Assembly: GCA_965656525.1 (NCBI GenBank)
Contig: CBFHKY010000017.1
Coordinates: 8,997-72,996, forward strand
Origin: Pseudomaricurvus sp965656525
Lineage (GTDB): Bacteria > Pseudomonadota > Gammaproteobacteria > Pseudomonadales > Cellvibrionaceae
DNA: 64,000 nt
Reading direction: 5' to 3'
The notes under the pieces are model-generated. The model ran no database searches and was not told the DNA's origin. It saw nothing but the letters and a program-made list of their open reading frames with translations. The stretch's first letter is position 1. The number at the start of each line of letters is the position of its first letter. This document shows, one piece after another, positions 1-8,114 of the stretch. Both the position numbers and the translations under genes were made by a program.

Positions 1-144
1 ACGGTGTGCGGTAACGACCATTTCTTCGCTGATGGATAATTTATGAGAGGCCGTTGCAACCGGTGCTGAGCCAACAGGTTGCGCCGCTAAGGGCACTGAT
101 AAAATGCCGGCTAAAGAAGCAAGACAATAAGCTTGGTGTTTCAT
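1..144 (-). CDS. btuB: TonB-dependent outer-membrane receptor, N-terminus only (probably BtuB-like)
   Basis: Only the first 48 codons are in the window; the gene runs off the left edge. They encode a signal peptide (basic-poor start, then a hydrophobic stretch ending near LAAQPVGSA) followed by EEMVVTAHR, which resembles the region just before the plug domain in TonB-dependent receptors of the BtuB/FepA type. The start ATG at 144 has a GGGG Shine-Dalgarno-like run about 6 bases upstream. The cobalamin riboswitch directly upstream on the same strand is what suggests vitamin B12 uptake (BtuB). The identification of the receptor is inference, because the plug and barrel are not visible. Confidence 0.6.
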   Translation of the reverse strand, partial: MKHQAYCLASLAGILSVPLAAQPVGSAPVATASHKLSISEEMVVTAHR

Positions 145-329
145 GGATTTCCCCAATCGTATTCCAGCAATGCGCTGGTGACATTCAAAGTGATTGAGGG
201 AGGACAAAAAGCAGGTGAGAAGAAATGCACGGAGCATGTCTGCAGGTTCCTACCGATAAAGCCCTCCGCTTCATCGTTAAGCGTGTGCTATCGATAGTGC
301 TGTATCAGAAACAGCAATAAAGTAGCAGT

Positions 330-475
330 CACACGCGTTGTCCAAGGCCGGTATCGGGCTTATTGTTTCGAAGAACAAAGACATTTTGTTCGTCTATACA
401 AATCACCGTTGCGGGGGCAGCGTTGGTTTCACCTGAACAACTCAGGCTCACCACTCTTCCCGTTTACCTTCTCAC
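330..475 (-). promoter_or_regulatory. Cobalamin (AdoCbl) riboswitch
   Basis: Read on the minus strand, the region contains, in the correct order, an AAACGGGAA/GGTGA segment (about 468-445), the core GCTGCCCCCGCAACGGTGA (about 422-404), and the B12 box AAGCCCGATACCGGCC (about 361-346). These are the hallmark conserved elements of the cobalamin riboswitch. It lies about 200 bases upstream of the truncated receptor gene, so effector binding should switch that receptor off. The boundaries are approximate. I did not resolve the expression platform between 145 and 330. Confidence 0.88.
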
Positions 476-688
476 AGTTGCGAAACAACCATTCGAAGCA
501 CCTTTGACAACGGCGCGCAGACTAAGTCTGAACCGAGTAGGCGTCAAGAGTTTATGAGCGTTTTACCGTCATACACCGTGGTTTTCTCACAAAAACAGAC
601 AATTCCGCTCACCAATGTTGTTGCATACTGGAGAATTGCTCTGCCCGCTTCTACACTTTCAACAAGGTAATATTCAAGAGCAGTCATT

Positions 689-1069
689 ATGGTATCCACT
701 CACGATAGGCGTCGTTTCAGCCGCGTCCCTTTTCATACCAATGCCATCGTCTCTCAAGATGCTAAGCAATGGTCTTGCTCTGTATGGGACATCTCTCTAA
801 AAGGCATTCTTGTCAGCAATACTTGCGAAGGAGGGCTATCCCCCAATAGCGACATTAAAGTAGTAGTGCCACTTTCAGATGCGTCTCAAATTGTCATGAC
901 GACTCAGCTCGCCAGAGAAGAAGGTGACCACCTCGCTTTAGAGTGCACAGAAATTGATATGGACAGCATCACACACTTGCGCCGGTTATTAGACTTGAAC
1001 TTGGGAGATCCTGAAGCTTGTCACCGTGAGCTATCCATATTAATCGAAGATGCATTAGCACCCGAGTGA
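689..1069 (+). CDS. PilZ-domain protein
   Basis: A 126-residue single-domain cytoplasmic protein. Both signature c-di-GMP-binding motifs of PilZ are visible: RRFSR (RxxxR) near residues 8-13 and DISLKG (D/NxSxxG) near residue 34. The length is that of a stand-alone PilZ domain. The Shine-Dalgarno is weak (AAGAG about 9 bases before ATG). A second, divergent PilZ gene follows 76 bases downstream on the same strand, so the two are probably co-transcribed. The target of the protein cannot be told from sequence. Confidence 0.85.
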   Translation: MVSTHDRRRFSRVPFHTNAIVSQDAKQWSCSVWDISLKGILVSNTCEGGLSPNSDIKVVVPLSDASQIVMTTQLAREEGDHLALECTEIDMDSITHLRRLLDLNLGDPEACHRELSILIEDALAPE

Positions 1070-1145
1070 CAAGCACTTCAGGACCACAGTCACTCTCGCT
1101 AGCGGTGAGCGTTATGCTGTGCGCAGAGGTTATGAGGAAAACATT

Positions 1146-1514
1146 ATGAATTTGAGTCAAGCTAACGAAAGGCGCCACTGCCAAAGGATGCTTTTTCGTA
1201 GCCACGCCAATCTTGTTACACCTCACCATACGTGGCCGGTGCACGTTATTGATATTTCGTTCAACGGCGCTTTGGTTGCCCTGATACAACACCATCATTT
1301 GGATCCCCATGAAGAGATCATGCTGAACTTGGAGGTCGGCAAAAATGAGCACATAAAGATGCAAGGTCGCATCGCCCATCAAAAAGAACATTATATTGGC
1401 TTAGAGTGTTTCCCTGTGGATGACGAACAGAAAGCGCGGCTACAGGAATTGGTGCGTCGATTAGAACCCGTACCGGAGATGGATCGTTCTTTAAATACAC
1501 TTTTGAATGGATAA
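1146..1514 (+). CDS. PilZ-domain protein (second of a tandem pair)
   Basis: A 122-residue single PilZ domain with RHCQR (RxxxR) near residue 10 and DISFNG near residue 36, so c-di-GMP binding is plausible. I chose the ATG at 1146 because GAGGAA lies 7 bases upstream; an in-frame GTG at 1119 gives a longer form but has no ribosome-binding site. It resembles the PilZ gene just upstream only in the motifs and overall plan, so it would be an old duplicate or a separate family member. A terminator-like hairpin follows about 20 bases after the stop. Confidence 0.82.
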   Translation: MNLSQANERRHCQRMLFRSHANLVTPHHTWPVHVIDISFNGALVALIQHHHLDPHEEIMLNLEVGKNEHIKMQGRIAHQKEHYIGLECFPVDDEQKARLQELVRRLEPVPEMDRSLNTLLNG

Positions 1515-1534
1515 CTTACAAGACCCGTCCTATT

Positions 1535-1556
1535 ACTCGGTTAAAACCGAGTTTTA
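1535..1556 (+). terminator. Intrinsic terminator after the PilZ pair
   Basis: An inverted repeat ACTCGGTT-AA-AACCGAGT is followed directly by TTTT, ending the rightward PilZ transcript. A second GC-rich inverted repeat (GCGGCC ... GGCCGC, about 1558-1584) lies between this and the end of the leftward MAPEG gene and may serve that gene. Confidence 0.65.
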
Positions 1557-1621
1557 AGCGGCCCAAAACGATCAAAAGGCCGCCGATACACATACGGAGG
1601 CCTACTGATCTAACAAGGTTT

Positions 1622-2014
1622 TTAAAGCACCTTGATCAACAAAGTCACACACAAAATAGCCCCGAAAATAAACGTTCCCAGAGCCCCTACAAACCGCATG
1701 GGGTTCGGTTTAGCCAAAGTAGCTGGCAACGCCAAACCGAGCGCGCTCAGATAACGACAAAGAGTGACGGCCACCATGCACCACACTACCCAGCCGCTCA
1801 CTTGCAACTGCCCTAACGCGTAGATAATAATCATTAAAGCGGGTGCATACTCTACGGTAATCCCGTGCGCACGAATCCATTTGTAGAGCGTACTCTCTGG
1901 ATCTTCTTTATAACCGTACATACGCTTTTCTTTGCCGCGGTTCATGCTCACGCCAAAGCCCATCGCAATGACCAGAAACCCCAGCAAAGCGACACAAATT
2001 ATTGGTATGTTCAT
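1622..2014 (-). CDS. MAPEG-family membrane protein
   Basis: A 130-residue integral membrane protein with four hydrophobic segments. The motif RAHGITVEYAP (about residues 48-58) corresponds to the conserved N-x-x-E-x-x-P-type segment of MAPEG proteins (membrane-associated proteins in eicosanoid and glutathione metabolism). Bacterial members of this size are mostly uncharacterised; some have glutathione-dependent activity. AGGAGAAAACG precedes the ATG. The gene is followed by GC-rich inverted repeats shared with the convergent PilZ unit, and its upstream neighbour sbcB is on the same strand. Confidence 0.8.
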   Translation of the reverse strand: MNIPIICVALLGFLVIAMGFGVSMNRGKEKRMYGYKEDPESTLYKWIRAHGITVEYAPALMIIIYALGQLQVSGWVVWCMVAVTLCRYLSALGLALPATLAKPNPMRFVGALGTFIFGAILCVTLLIKVL

Positions 2015-2079
2015 CGTTTTCTCCTGTTATTGTTTATTTTTACGTTGTCGATCATCAATAAAAAATTTAAGGCATCGAA

Positions 2080-3498
2080 TCACAGTGCCTGTGCATACTC
2101 CCATAGGTCATCGAGTATTTTCTGCTGTGCGGCACTCAGACCGCCCTGATTTTTCAGTGCTTCTATACGGTCTTGCAGCTGCGTGATTGTAATCCCTGCT
2201 CCAGCGTCTGGGTTGGTCAACCAATCTTTGCGCCACTGCTCCCATTCTTCCTGTTCTATCGCAGAAAGCGTATCGGGAAAGTATCGCGCCCGATAGCGGA
2301 ACAACATGGTATTTAGGCGATCATCCTCAAAGACAAACATCGATTGCTGTAATTGTTCGCCGCTGGCACCACGAACCTTAGCACAGGTCCGCTTATCGGC
2401 ATCGGTTAAAAATCCATTGTAGAGCTGCTGCTCTACATCCGTAGACTTTTTGAAGACTTCGCCCTTGAATACCTGCTGCAGCTTGGCTTTCAAGTCAGCA
2501 TTTTTTAATACCTGCCAATGCTGCTCACATAACGCTTTATCAATGTTTAAACGCTGTGCACTGGTATCGTCCAATAGCTTTACCGTCGTTAATACAGGGC
2601 ATTTATTGATGTGCACCAGCTTAAGAGGGATACGCGCTTCGCCTTCGACCAAATCGTCTGTTCGAGTGTATAACTTCTCGCGGATCTCGTCGGCGGATAA
2701 ACGCAACAGCGGTTCTGGGTCTACCGACAAATTACACACGATCACCGCGTTTTTATTGGTGGGGTGCATGGCCAGTGGTGCAACAATGGCAGTGCATCCG
2801 TTTTCAGCAGGGAACATGGAAGACACATGCAGCAGCGGCTTACAATTCATGACATCAATTAACGCCGATACTTTTTGTTTGCTGCGCAGCTGATAAAGGT
2901 GGTTGTAAAGTGCAGGTTGCTTTTCCTTGATAAGCCGAGCCACTGCAATGGTTGCATGTACATCCGATAACGCATCATGAGCGCTTTCATGGCCAATATC
3001 ATTCGCCGCTGTAATGTGCTCTAGCTTAAAGCTTGGGTTGCCGTCTTCGTGATTGGGCCACTGAATGCCCTCCGGCCGGAGCGCTCGAGTTAAGCGAACC
3101 ATATCAATAATATCCCAACGAGAATTGCCATTGCGCCACTCTCGCTCGTAGGGATCATAAAAATTGCGATACAAACTGTAACGGGTGACTTCGTCATCAA
3201 AGCGCAACGAATTATAGCCCACTCCGCAAGTGCCAGGCATGGACAACTCTGCGTGGATAGCGGCTATGAATTCAGGCTCGGACAAGCCTTCGGCCAATGC
3301 TTTTTGTGGTGCAAGCCCTGTCACCAAACACGCCTCTGGCTTGGGCAATACATCCGCAGTTGGTTTGCAGTAAATCACCAAGGGTGCGCCAATGATGTTT
3401 AAATCTTCATCGGTTCGTATGCCTGCAAATTGTGAAGGGCGATCTTTTGCGGGAACTTCCCCCCACGTTTCATAATCGTGCCAATACAATGTTTTCAT
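2080..3498 (-). CDS. sbcB: Exodeoxyribonuclease I
   Basis: A 472-residue protein, close to the 475 residues of E. coli ExoI, which degrades single-stranded DNA 3' to 5' in repair and recombination. The N-terminus MKTLYWHDYETWG carries the first DEDD exonuclease motif (DYE). SLRFDDEVTRYSLYRNFYDPY and the SAHDALSDVHATI region near residue 180 match exonuclease motifs II and III. The C-terminal half has the ExoI-specific SH3-like/helical extension. I chose the ATG at 3498 because GGAGC lies upstream and the DYET motif sits at the expected distance; an upstream in-frame start at 3531 adds 11 non-conserved residues. Confidence 0.95.
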   Translation of the reverse strand: MKTLYWHDYETWGEVPAKDRPSQFAGIRTDEDLNIIGAPLVIYCKPTADVLPKPEACLVTGLAPQKALAEGLSEPEFIAAIHAELSMPGTCGVGYNSLRFDDEVTRYSLYRNFYDPYEREWRNGNSRWDIIDMVRLTRALRPEGIQWPNHEDGNPSFKLEHITAANDIGHESAHDALSDVHATIAVARLIKEKQPALYNHLYQLRSKQKVSALIDVMNCKPLLHVSSMFPAENGCTAIVAPLAMHPTNKNAVIVCNLSVDPEPLLRLSADEIREKLYTRTDDLVEGEARIPLKLVHINKCPVLTTVKLLDDTSAQRLNIDKALCEQHWQVLKNADLKAKLQQVFKGEVFKKSTDVEQQLYNGFLTDADKRTCAKVRGASGEQLQQSMFVFEDDRLNTMLFRYRARYFPDTLSAIEQEEWEQWRKDWLTNPDAGAGITITQLQDRIEALKNQGGLSAAQQKILDDLWEYAQAL

Positions 3499-3717
3499 GA
3501 TGCCCCAGCTCCTTTGGGTTGAGTGTAACACAGCCGCATATGACAGCTGTTTTGTGTTTTCAATCTATGATGAACGGTACACCTGCGACACTCTGCCACA
3601 TTTAAACGCATCCCAAAACACGCTAATCTGGATAGAACAAATGACTCTACGCTGAAGCTAAGAGCTCCACTGAAGCAAAGCATTGGCCAAACCCCTCACC
3701 CACTACAGCACTCTTTT

Positions 3718-5037
3718 ATGCCAACCACTCACTTGACCACATCAGCTCCAGAACGCAATCTGAGACGCTTGGTTGTTATTCGCAGCCTTTTATTGGGCGT
3801 GCTCTGCACCTCGTTGATCATCGCATACAGCGGGCTGCATCTCGCGCTACCCTACGGCGCGCTAGTGTGGGTGCTGAGCGGCATGACGCTTGCCAGCGTA
3901 GCCATTGTCGTACAGCTTAATTTACGGCAGCGCCCTTCTCAGCGAGCATTTTTTCTGCAATTGCTCCTCGATATTATCGCTCTGAGTTTATTGCTGTTTT
4001 TTACCGGCGGCGCCAATAATCCTTTTGTCCCTTATTATTTGGTCCCACTGTGCATCGCCGCCGCCACTTTACCGTGGTTTTACACTTGGCCACTGCTGAT
4101 AAGCTCTCTGGTTCTGTACAGCAGTTTATTTTTCTTGTATTTGCCTTTGCCAGCCTTATCCCCTCACGCCGCCACCGAGGCTTTACACACCATGCATGGC
4201 GGCGCACTGTCTCTAGGCCACACCTCTCATACCATCAGTTTGCATACGTTGGGCATGTGGATTAATTTTGTGATCAGCGCATTACTGGTGACCATATTCG
4301 TAGGTCGTATGGCCAATTCATTGCGACAGCAAGATGAGGCTCTCGCACAACTGAGGGAAGAGCAGCTTCGTGATGAACAGTTGATGGCACTCGCCACACT
4401 CGCTGCTGGCACGGCTCACGAGCTGGGAACCCCGCTCACCACCATTCGTACTTTATTGGCGGAACTGCAACAAGACTGCGCCGAAAATACCGTCAACCCC
4501 GCAACCCTCAGTACCGATATACAGCTGCTGCAACATCAAGCAAACCATTGCTCACAAGCACTTCAATCACTGAGCCAACATGCAGGCCACCTACAACAAG
4601 GCACAACCCCCAATCAACCCATACGGCAATTGTGCCAGAGCGTGATCGACGACTGGCTGTTATTACGACCAGAGGTCAGCGCCACCGTTTTGATGCCTGA
4701 TGAACTGCCTTCACTTGAAGTGGCTTGGCCAGCCACCATCACACAGGCGATGGGAAATTTACTGAATAATGCCGCCGATGCTTGCCCCAAAGACATTCAC
4801 GTCGATTTCCACTGGGATCAACGGCAGCTTACCTTAACACTCCACGATCAGGGTGCGGGCATTGATCCTCAAGTGGCCAATCATTTACACGAACCGTTTG
4901 TCACTCAAAAAGGGGAAGGTCGCGGTCTAGGGCTCTTTCTAACCGACGCTGTGATACGACGATTTGGAGGTCAATTGATGCTAAAACCACATCCAAAGTG
5001 CGGTACAATCACGCAATTAACCCTTCCGTTACATTAA
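3718..5037 (+). CDS. regB: RegB/PrrB/ActS-type redox-sensing histidine kinase
   Basis: A 439-residue sensor kinase. Residues 20-190 contain about six membrane segments, including the GGANNPF loop (97-103), the conserved quinone-binding-type heptapeptide of RegB. The phospho-accepting histidine is H234 in AAGTAHELGTPLTTI, the RegB-type H-box. C278 (QANHC) lies where the redox-active cysteine of RegB is expected; that equivalence is inferred from spacing. The N, G1 and G2 ATP-binding boxes (NLLNNAADA, DQGAGI, GRGLGLF) are intact. The partner RegA-type regulator follows on the same strand after a gap of about 70 bases. The known role in relatives is global control of respiration and redox genes, possibly including the cbb3 oxidase genes in this window. 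Confidence 0.9.
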   Translation: MPTTHLTTSAPERNLRRLVVIRSLLLGVLCTSLIIAYSGLHLALPYGALVWVLSGMTLASVAIVVQLNLRQRPSQRAFFLQLLLDIIALSLLLFFTGGANNPFVPYYLVPLCIAAATLPWFYTWPLLISSLVLYSSLFFLYLPLPALSPHAATEALHTMHGGALSLGHTSHTISLHTLGMWINFVISALLVTIFVGRMANSLRQQDEALAQLREEQLRDEQLMALATLAAGTAHELGTPLTTIRTLLAELQQDCAENTVNPATLSTDIQLLQHQANHCSQALQSLSQHAGHLQQGTTPNQPIRQLCQSVIDDWLLLRPEVSATVLMPDELPSLEVAWPATITQAMGNLLNNAADACPKDIHVDFHWDQRQLTLTLHDQGAGIDPQVANHLHEPFVTQKGEGRGLGLFLTDAVIRRFGGQLMLKPHPKCGTITQLTLPLH

Positions 5038-5105
5038 ACTCCTGTATTCATGCTGACCAAATACCTTCTTCGCCCCCCCAAAAGCCGCTTTAGCAATGAA
5101 ACGCC

Positions 5106-5639
5106 ATGTGTAACAAAACACTATTGATTGTTGATGATGATGACGCACTGACTCAGGTTTTAGCGCGAGCGTTTAAGCGCCGTGGCTTTGAGGCATTCAC
5201 GGCGCATACTGGCCAGCAAGCTCTGGAGCTATGCCAGCTTCAGCAACCCAATTTTTGCATTCTGGATTTGAAAATCGCACAGGAGTCAGGCCTGAACCTG
5301 ATTCCACAGTTACTGGCAGTACAATCACACATCAATATTGTGATGCTAACAGGCTATTCCAGTATCAATACCGCTGTCGAGGCTATTAAACTGGGGGCTA
5401 ACCACTACTTGTGTAAGCCCGCCGACGCTGATGAAATAGAACAGGCATTTTCTCGTGCAGTAGGCGATCCTAACGCCAATGTTCACAACACGCCCCCCTC
5501 GGTGAATCGCCTAGAGTGGGAGCACATACAAAAAGTATTGGCCGATCACGAAGGGAATGTTTCAGCCACGGCCAGAGCTTTGGGAATGCACCGCCGTACA
5601 TTGCAAAGAAAACTGCAAAAAAAGCCCGTTCGTTCTTAA
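5106..5639 (+). CDS. regA: RegA/PrrA/ActR-type response regulator
   Basis: A 177-residue two-domain regulator. The receiver has the acidic pocket VDDDD (residues 9-13), the phospho-acceptor D54 in CILDLK, and the usual T and K (LTGYSS, CKPAD). A short linker leads to a Fis-type helix-turn-helix (residues about 140-172) with the family-typical end GNVSATARALGMHRRTLQRK, nearly identical in style to RegA/ActR. It is the cognate partner of the kinase just upstream. No good Shine-Dalgarno is visible before the ATG at 5106, so the exact start rests on the receiver N-terminus. Confidence 0.92.
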   Translation: MCNKTLLIVDDDDALTQVLARAFKRRGFEAFTAHTGQQALELCQLQQPNFCILDLKIAQESGLNLIPQLLAVQSHINIVMLTGYSSINTAVEAIKLGANHYLCKPADADEIEQAFSRAVGDPNANVHNTPPSVNRLEWEHIQKVLADHEGNVSATARALGMHRRTLQRKLQKKPVRS

Positions 5640-5869
5640 GCAGCGGTTGCCTGTTTTCTCAAATCGCGCGACTATGGGCTTTGATCCAACCACTGTTGTT
5701 TGCACCACAACGCACGGTTTGCACTGCGGTACTCACTTTGGCTTTAATGCCTGTTATATAGCGCAGCTGTAGTGTTTGTCATGGCACATCCAAGACGCCT
5801 CGGAGCTTCTACCTTTTTGTAGGCAAAGCCTACGGTGTGCAGTATTCACTTTTTGCTTTAGGGTTTGGC

Positions 5870-6760
5870 ATGATTGAGATTTCGGCTTTTTTTGATTTTT
5901 TAGAGCAGCATCGTCTACCGGACAGTTATGTCCCAGTCATTGAACAGAATGTTATTCCCATCGCACAAGCTCTAGCGGAAAATAGAAACCAGCGTGACGA
6001 CACACTCTTGGTCGGCATTAACGGCAGCCAAGGATCAGGCAAAACCACCTTAGGTGATGCTTTAGTGGTTGCGTTTAAAGAGCTGGGTTTGGAAGCGGTT
6101 GCGATATCGATTGATGATTTTTACTTGACCAAGCAAGCCCGTGAGCATCTTGCCCAACAAGTGCATCCGTTATTAAAAACCAGAGGGGTGCCCGGCACTC
6201 ACGATACCGTTCTTGCCAACCTGACGTTAGATCAATTGACTTCGGCCCAAGGAGAGGTTGCTATCCCACGGTTCGATAAATCGGTGGACGATCGCCTGCC
6301 GATGGAGCAATGGGATCGCTGCCAAGCACCTGTAGATGTCGTTATTTTAGAGGGCTGGTGTGTAGGTGCAAAACCCCAGCCAGATGATAAGTTGGCCGAA
6401 CCTTGCAACCCACTTGAAGAACTGGAAGATACTGCAGGTCAATGGCGAGGCTACGCCAATGACAATCTTAAGCACAGTTACGCGGATTTATTTGGGCGCT
6501 TCGACGCGCAGATCATGCTCAAAGCCCCCTCATTTGAATGCGTCTTTAAATGGCGGCTAGAGCAAGAAAACAAGCTGCGAGAGAAAGTGGGCAATCAAGG
6601 CGAAGGTCTGATGTCAGGGGAACAAATCAGTCGTTTTATCCAACACTATCAACGCATCACAGAAAATAACTTGCAGGCACTGCCGTCACAGGTACATTTT
6701 TTACTGACTCTCGATCAAGAGCGGCGCATCACCCAGTTTAGCCGCCCAGTCCCGCTGTAA
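5870..6760 (+). CDS. P-loop kinase of the glycerate 3-kinase / Tda10-like family
   Basis: A 296-residue protein with a Walker A motif GSQGSGKTT (52-60), followed by SIDDFY, a kinase core typical of the PRK/uridine-kinase superfamily, and LEGWCVG, which matches the D-glycerate 3-kinase-like/YGR205W group. The C-terminal helix with WRLEQENKLR and ISRFIQHYQRITE is also typical of this group. I chose the ATG at 5870 (AGGG upstream); a GTG at 5837 would add 11 residues. The substrate is unproven; glycerate is the annotation usually carried. The gene stands alone. Confidence 0.78.
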   Translation: MIEISAFFDFLEQHRLPDSYVPVIEQNVIPIAQALAENRNQRDDTLLVGINGSQGSGKTTLGDALVVAFKELGLEAVAISIDDFYLTKQAREHLAQQVHPLLKTRGVPGTHDTVLANLTLDQLTSAQGEVAIPRFDKSVDDRLPMEQWDRCQAPVDVVILEGWCVGAKPQPDDKLAEPCNPLEELEDTAGQWRGYANDNLKHSYADLFGRFDAQIMLKAPSFECVFKWRLEQENKLREKVGNQGEGLMSGEQISRFIQHYQRITENNLQALPSQVHFLLTLDQERRITQFSRPVPL

Positions 6761-6831
6761 TGTAAGCACAGTTATACTTTTGTGGTGGCGCTTTGTGCAA
6801 ATCGCTAGCGCTGCTGAAAGCTAGGGCGCGA

Positions 6832-7869
6832 CTACCCTTGATCGTCTTCTGGCCACAACGTGTCGTGCAGCATTTCGATGTGCCTCGCCACCCGCTCTTC
6901 TTCCGAAAAGAAAGCGATATGGTACATAGCATCTCCTTCGTGTACCAAAGGGATGTTTTGCTTACCGATGATAATCCCCGCTCTGCTGGCCACAATCACA
7001 TCAATTTTTTCACCAAATGGGCTGCCAATTTCGGCCAGCACATCGCCTTTTTGTACATAATCACCTAAGTTTTTAATGCTGTGCACGATGCCACTGGCGC
7101 TACCACGAACCCAAGCGCTGTTATTTGCGGTAAACGGAGTGAATTTCTTCGACGATGTACGGCGCGTACGAGTCATACCTAAATGCGATAAAACGTTTAA
7201 GATTCCTTTCAACCCTGCACGTATCGAAAACTCATCAAAGCGCAGCGCTTCACCCGCTTCATACAATAAGATTCTTGTGCCGGATTCCACCGCCGCTTGC
7301 CGTAAAGACCCCTCTAGAATGCCCGAATTCAAAAGCACGGGCACCCCAAAGCTTTCAGCCATATCACGTGTTGTTTGATCGTCTAGATCCGCACGAATCT
7401 GCGGTAAATTGGAGCGATGGATGGCTCCTGTGTGCAGGTCGATCCCATAATCGCAAAGACTGACAACGTCTTTCAAAAATGTAGAGGCCACACGTCCGGC
7501 CAGTGAACCTTTGGTAGAACCAGGGAAGGAACGGTTCAGATCGCGCCGGTCTGGCATATAGCGACTCTGATTCAAGACACCATAGACATTGACCATATGC
7601 ACAAGAATTAAAGTGCCCCTACTTAAACGAAAGTTTTTTAACGTTACAAGGCGACGCAGTATTTCAATACCATTGAGCTCATCACCGTGCACCGCCGCAC
7701 TCACAAACATCGTGGGGCCCGGCTTTTTTGCCCGAATCACCGTGATGGGAAGGTGAATATCTGTGTCGGAATAGAGCTTGATCACTGGAATTTCAATCTG
7801 TACGCGGGCCCCTAATGGTATTCGCGTACCGCCAATTTCAAACTCTGATTTAAATTCTTTTTCACTCAC
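6832..7869 (-). CDS. Succinylglutamate desuccinylase/aspartoacylase-family zinc hydrolase
   Basis: A 345-residue M14-like metallo-deacylase/peptidase. Zinc-ligand and catalytic motifs are visible: HGDE (H61, E64), DLHTG (H145) and YEAG (E203). The C-terminal ~90 residues (GIVHSIKNLGDYVQKGDVLA) form the beta-sandwich lipoyl-like domain usual in this family. Members are often next to rimK-like ligase genes in marine gammaproteobacteria; no rimK is adjacent here. The start is GTG at 7869 with AAGGCG upstream. The substrate is unknown; family members cleave N-acyl amino acids or modified protein tails. Confidence 0.82.
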   Translation of the reverse strand: MSEKEFKSEFEIGGTRIPLGARVQIEIPVIKLYSDTDIHLPITVIRAKKPGPTMFVSAAVHGDELNGIEILRRLVTLKNFRLSRGTLILVHMVNVYGVLNQSRYMPDRRDLNRSFPGSTKGSLAGRVASTFLKDVVSLCDYGIDLHTGAIHRSNLPQIRADLDDQTTRDMAESFGVPVLLNSGILEGSLRQAAVESGTRILLYEAGEALRFDEFSIRAGLKGILNVLSHLGMTRTRRTSSKKFTPFTANNSAWVRGSASGIVHSIKNLGDYVQKGDVLAEIGSPFGEKIDVIVASRAGIIIGKQNIPLVHEGDAMYHIAFFSEEERVARHIEMLHDTLWPEDDQG

Positions 7870-8021
7870 GTAGAAAGCGCCTTAGTTCGTAATCATAGGC
7901 CAAGCATTCAGGCAACAACCTACTTTTGAACAGGTTAGCACAAGGCTTACATATCGTGTATTTTGTTTACTCCTTTATGAGCAAGCGTCTACTTATTCAA
8001 CATTTACGATTACGCCAGCAA

Positions 8022-8058
8022 TAAAAAAGGCGACTCATTGATAGAGCCGCCTTTTTTA
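8022..8058 (-). terminator. Terminator of the nitrate-transport/porin operon
   Basis: A near-symmetric inverted repeat (AAAAAAGGC ... GCCTTTTTT arms around GACTC/GAG) lies about 60 bases beyond the porin stop codon. On the minus strand the stem is followed by a T run, so it should end the nrt-porin transcript; the symmetry would let it work in both directions. Confidence 0.75.
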
Positions 8059-8114
8059 TGTTGTGCTAAGGTCACCGATAGGGAATCCAGCGAACCAAGT
8101 TGTGAAGGATGCCC

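Noticed and set aside
363..557. Open frame of 64 codons on the plus strand
   Set aside because: It lies antisense to the cobalamin riboswitch and has no ribosome-binding site.
5819..5833. Inverted repeat GTAGGC-AAA-GCCTAC
   Set aside because: It looks like a terminator but the T run precedes it on the plus strand and no T run follows on the minus strand.
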